From Clostridiales bacterium UBA7573 (GTDB lineage: Bacteria; Bacillota; Clostridia; Oscillospirales; CAG-272), in NCBI GenBank assembly GCA_002477905.1, contig DLLB01000034.1, forward strand, positions 5,490 to 13,944: DNA of 8,455 nt, in the 5' to 3' direction. Positions 5,788 through 8,455 of the stretch are shown here, one piece after another. The notes beneath the pieces are model-generated. The model saw nothing but the letters and a program-made list of their open reading frames with translations. It did not search any database and was not told the origin of the DNA. Position 1 is the stretch's first letter. Every line of letters starts with the position of its first letter. Made by a program: the position numbers and the translations under genes.

Positions 5788-5818
5788 GGAACAAAAGCAC
5801 GGAAAGGAGAGGATCCTC

Positions 5819-7561
5819 ATGCGGTTTGACGCCGCTTTCATTGAAGAAATCAAATATCGCAACGATCTTGTGGATGTCATTTCCGAAAGCGTTCCTTTGC
5901 GCCGCGCCGGCTCCAATCTGAACGGGCTTTGCCCGTTTCACAGTGAAAAATCTCCCTCCTTTACTGTATTCCCGGCAAACAAATCCTTTTACTGCTTCGG
6001 ATGCGGCGCCGGAGGCGACGTTATTACTTTCGTAATGAAGCAGGAAAATCTCGACTATGTCGCCGCCGTCACTTATCTTGCCAACCGCGCCGGCATTCCG
6101 CTCCCCAAGGAAGAAAAACGGTTGCCGGGGGAAGTTTCCAAAGATCGCATTTTACAGATGAATCGGGACGCGGCGCGTTTTTTTCACGACAGCCTTTCCA
6201 AATATCCGATCGGGCGAAAATATCTGTTTGAAACGCGGAAGCTCTCGGCACAAACCGTCACCCATTTCGGATTGGGATTTGCACCGCCTTGGGACGCGCA
6301 TGATTCTTTGGTGCGCTATTTACAGCAAAAAGGATACACCGTACCGGAAATGAAAGCCGCCTGTTTATGCGGCATCTCCAAAAAAGGCGCGCCTTACGAT
6401 TTTTTTGCAAACCGCGTCATGTTTCCGATCATTGACATTTCCGGCAACATCATCGGATTCGGCGGACGCGTCATGGATGACGCAAAACCGAAATATCTGA
6501 ACTCTCCGGATACCCCGGCATTTAAGAAAAGCCGCAATCTGTTCGCTTTGAATTTTGCCAAAGGCGCGTGCGCGGAGCAGATGATCCTGTGTGAAGGATA
6601 CATGGACGTCATCGCATTGCACGCGGCGGGATTTCCTTACGCGGTCGCCACACTCGGAACCGCCATCACACCGGATCAGGCACGGCTGATGAAACGATAT
6701 ACCAAGCAGGTGCTCATCTCTTATGACAGCGATGAAGCCGGACAACGCGCCTCGGACAAAGCCATCCGCCTTCTGACGGAAGCGGGACTGGAGGTTCGGG
6801 TGTTGCATATGGAAGGCGCTAAAGATCCTGATGAGTACATTAAAAAATTCGGGCGGGACAAGTTCAGCCTGCTCTTAAAAGACAGTCGCTCACAGTTTGA
6901 TTTCCGCACCGACGCGATCTTAAAAAAATACGATTTGTACGATCCGGAACAAAAGATTAAGGCAGTAAACGAGATCTGCCGCCTGCTTGCGGGGATTTAT
7001 TCTCCCGTCAGCCGCGAAGTGTACCTGCATCGCGTAGCAAGCCGGATCTCTGTTTCGGAAGAAGCCCTTACGCAAAGTGTAGAACGCATTCTGCGCGCAC
7101 AGAAAAGGCAACAGGGCACACAGCTTTTACAACAGTCCCAACGGCAGATGGAAGGGCTTGGCGACCGCATCAATCCCGAACGCGTTCACAATGAAAAAGC
7201 AAGCCGTGCGGAAGAAGCGATCTTAGGACTTTTGCTCCTGCATCCGGAAATGGCGCTGGAGATCACCCGCGGCAAACTGGCACTGTGCGCGGATGATTTT
7301 GTCACCACGTTTCATCGGCGCGTATTCGAAGAAATTCTGCGACAGACAAGTGAAAGCTCCACATTTGATCCGGGCATCGCGGCAGAAAACTTCACACCGG
7401 ACGAAATCGGACGGATCACACAGCTTTCCGTCATGCGGATGGATCTGACGCAGAACAACGAAACGGTGCTTGCCGATTGTATCACGGCACTCAAAGAAGC
7501 CAAAAACAGCAAAGACCTCTCCTTACAAGATCTTCTCGCCAAGCGGCGGGAACAAAAATAA
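5819..7561 (+). CDS. dnaG: DNA primase
   Basis: Makes the short RNA primers for Okazaki fragments, working with the replicative helicase at the fork. The 580-residue product (family about 600) has an N-terminal CHC2 zinc domain with ligands C38, H41, C59 and C62; the RNA polymerase core (RVMFPIIDISGNIIGFGGR, then KPKYLNSPDT); the Toprim domain with acidic residues E259 (CEGYMD), D303 and D305 (SYDSDEAG); ALGTAITPDQA between them; and a C-terminal helicase-interacting domain from about 460 (RAEEAILGLLLLHPE). No key residue is missing. ATG 5819 is preceded by AAAGGAGAGG, with AGGAG 9 bases before it. It lies in the dgt-dnaG-rpoD cluster, 59 bases before rpoD. Confident. Confidence 0.97.
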   Translation: MRFDAAFIEEIKYRNDLVDVISESVPLRRAGSNLNGLCPFHSEKSPSFTVFPANKSFYCFGCGAGGDVITFVMKQENLDYVAAVTYLANRAGIPLPKEEKRLPGEVSKDRILQMNRDAARFFHDSLSKYPIGRKYLFETRKLSAQTVTHFGLGFAPPWDAHDSLVRYLQQKGYTVPEMKAACLCGISKKGAPYDFFANRVMFPIIDISGNIIGFGGRVMDDAKPKYLNSPDTPAFKKSRNLFALNFAKGACAEQMILCEGYMDVIALHAAGFPYAVATLGTAITPDQARLMKRYTKQVLISYDSDEAGQRASDKAIRLLTEAGLEVRVLHMEGAKDPDEYIKKFGRDKFSLLLKDSRSQFDFRTDAILKKYDLYDPEQKIKAVNEICRLLAGIYSPVSREVYLHRVASRISVSEEALTQSVERILRAQKRQQGTQLLQQSQRQMEGLGDRINPERVHNEKASRAEEAILGLLLLHPEMALEITRGKLALCADDFVTTFHRRVFEEILRQTSESSTFDPGIAAENFTPDEIGRITQLSVMRMDLTQNNETVLADCITALKEAKNSKDLSLQDLLAKRREQK

Positions 7562-7577
7562 ATGATTGCAAAATCCT

Positions 7578-7591
7578 GCGCCGCCCGGCGC
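7578..7591 (+). promoter_or_regulatory. Small GC hairpin between dnaG and rpoD
   Basis: GCGCC (7578-7582) pairs with GGCGC (7587-7591) around loop GCCC in the 59-base dnaG-rpoD gap, followed by GGGCAG and the rpoD ribosome binding site. No T run follows, so it does not look like a terminator. In other bacteria RNA processing between dnaG and rpoD adjusts the low primase level; here that is speculation. Confidence 0.35.
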
Positions 7592-7620
7592 TGAGCCATC
7601 GGGCAGAAAGGAAATTACCT

Positions 7621-8455
7621 ATGGAACAAATGGAAAACGGACAACAGGACAGACATTTCAATCTGCAGGAACTGATTGAAAAGGGAAAACAGAAAGGATC
7701 CATCACGCAAAGTGAAATTCTGGAGGCACTTGGCGACACCGACTACGAACTGGATCAGGTAGAAAAAATCTATGAGGAGCTGGAATGCAACGGCGTCGAA
7801 GTCACCGGATATATGGACGAGGATCCGGATTTTGAAGCACTGGAAAATGAAGTCGAAAGCTATAAAAGCGCCGAGGACATGGAACGGATGCTGGCGCAGG
7901 AAGGGCTTGCCATCGACGATCCGGTGCGGATGTATCTCAAAGAGATCGGACAAGTTCCGTTGCTCAGCGCAGACGACGAAATGATCCTTGCGCAGAAAAT
8001 GGCGGAGGGCGACGCAGATGCCAAAGATCAATTGGTCAAATCCAATTTGCGTCTGGTCGTATCCATTGCCAAGAAATACGTCGGCAAGGGTATGTTCTTT
8101 TTGGACCTCATCCAAGAAGGGAACCTCGGCTTGATGAAAGCTGTGGAAAAATTCGATTACCGCAAGGGATATAAATTCTCCACCTACGCCACTTGGTGGA
8201 TCCGTCAGGCAATCACCCGCGCCATTGCAGATCAGGCGCGCACCATCCGCATTCCCGTACATATGGTGGAAACCATCCACAAGGTTTCCCGCGTATCCCG
8301 TCAGCTCTTACAGGAACTCGGTCGGGAGCCCACCGCAAAAGAAGTCGCAAAGGAAATGAATATGAGCACCGAAAAGGTACGGGAGATCATGAAAGTTGCA
8401 CAGGATCCCGTATCCTTGGAAACCCCGATCGGAGAGGAGGAGGACAGCCATCTCG
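7621..8455 (+). CDS. rpoD: Primary sigma factor RpoD/SigA (partial, C-terminus beyond window)
   Basis: Housekeeping sigma-70 factor that directs RNA polymerase to -10/-35 promoters. The 278 codons seen are open to the window edge, about three quarters of a typical 360-residue clostridial SigA. Regions in order: a short region 1.1 (about 13-63, FNLQELIEKGKQKG), an acidic linker (65-90), region 1.2 (about 97-130, DDPVRMYLKEIGQVPLLS), region 2 (NLRLVVSIAKKY, DLIQEGNLGLMKAVEKFDY, region 2.4 at about 190-214 with ATWWIRQAITRAIADQA and TIRIPVH), and region 3 from 216 to the end. Region 4, which binds the -35 box, is not in the window. ATG 7621 has AAAGGA (about 7607-7612) 8 bases upstream. It is downstream of dnaG on the same strand and probably cotranscribed with it. 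No terminal truncation by mutation is indicated; it simply runs off the end. Confidence 0.97.
   Translation, partial: MEQMENGQQDRHFNLQELIEKGKQKGSITQSEILEALGDTDYELDQVEKIYEELECNGVEVTGYMDEDPDFEALENEVESYKSAEDMERMLAQEGLAIDDPVRMYLKEIGQVPLLSADDEMILAQKMAEGDADAKDQLVKSNLRLVVSIAKKYVGKGMFFLDLIQEGNLGLMKAVEKFDYRKGYKFSTYATWWIRQAITRAIADQARTIRIPVHMVETIHKVSRVSRQLLQELGREPTAKEVAKEMNMSTEKVREIMKVAQDPVSLETPIGEEEDSHL

Noticed and set aside
1..8455. Mobile element, CRISPR array, tRNA or phage defence system
   Set aside because: No transposase, terminal inverted repeats, spaced direct repeats, cloverleaf or defence-gene motif was seen; all larger frames are housekeeping families.

Overview
The window looks like chromosomal housekeeping DNA from a moderately GC-rich member of the Clostridia (Bacillota), plausibly an Oscillospirales-type gut or anaerobic lineage. 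Three things suggest this. The dgt-like / dnaG / rpoD gene order with AGGAG-type ribosome binding sites is typical of Clostridia. L31 is the zinc-ribbon type. The intergenic gaps are AT-rich with consensus sigma-A signals. No rRNA, tRNA, CRISPR array, insertion sequence, phage gene or integration scar is visible.

Layout. Positions 26-1441 on the minus strand encode a divergent MurJ/MviN-family (MOP superfamily) membrane flippase. A 311-base divergent intergenic region (1442-1752) follows and carries a near-perfect extended -10 sigma-A promoter. That promoter drives a ribosomal protein unit, rplS (L19, 1753-2100) and rpmE (L31, 2204-2413), closed by an intrinsic terminator (2436-2467). After an AT-rich gap with strong stem-loops come hflX (ribosome-splitting GTPase, 2596-3900) and a YigZ/IMPACT-family gene (3905-4528), spaced 4 bases apart and probably translationally coupled. 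A structured 181-base gap contains a possible 33-codon small ORF (4599-4700). Next is the macromolecular-synthesis cluster: a dGTPase-like HD-domain phosphohydrolase (4710-5723), DNA primase dnaG (5819-7561) and the primary sigma factor rpoD/sigA (7621 to the window edge, lacking region 4).

How the genes fit together. rplS, rpmE and hflX all concern the ribosome: two 50S proteins and a factor that splits or rescues stalled ribosomes. dgt, dnaG and rpoD link dNTP-pool hydrolysis, replication priming and bulk transcription. The MurJ-like protein is transcribed divergently and belongs to envelope biogenesis.

No clearly new multi-gene system is present. The best leads are small: the MurJ homologue that has lost most of the charged residues known to be essential in E. 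coli MurJ; the candidate small ORF with a start-sequestering hairpin ahead of dgt; the stem-loops ahead of hflX and rpmE; and the three TCCGGA repeats between dgt and dnaG. Alignments to named families are from memory of the families, not from a search.
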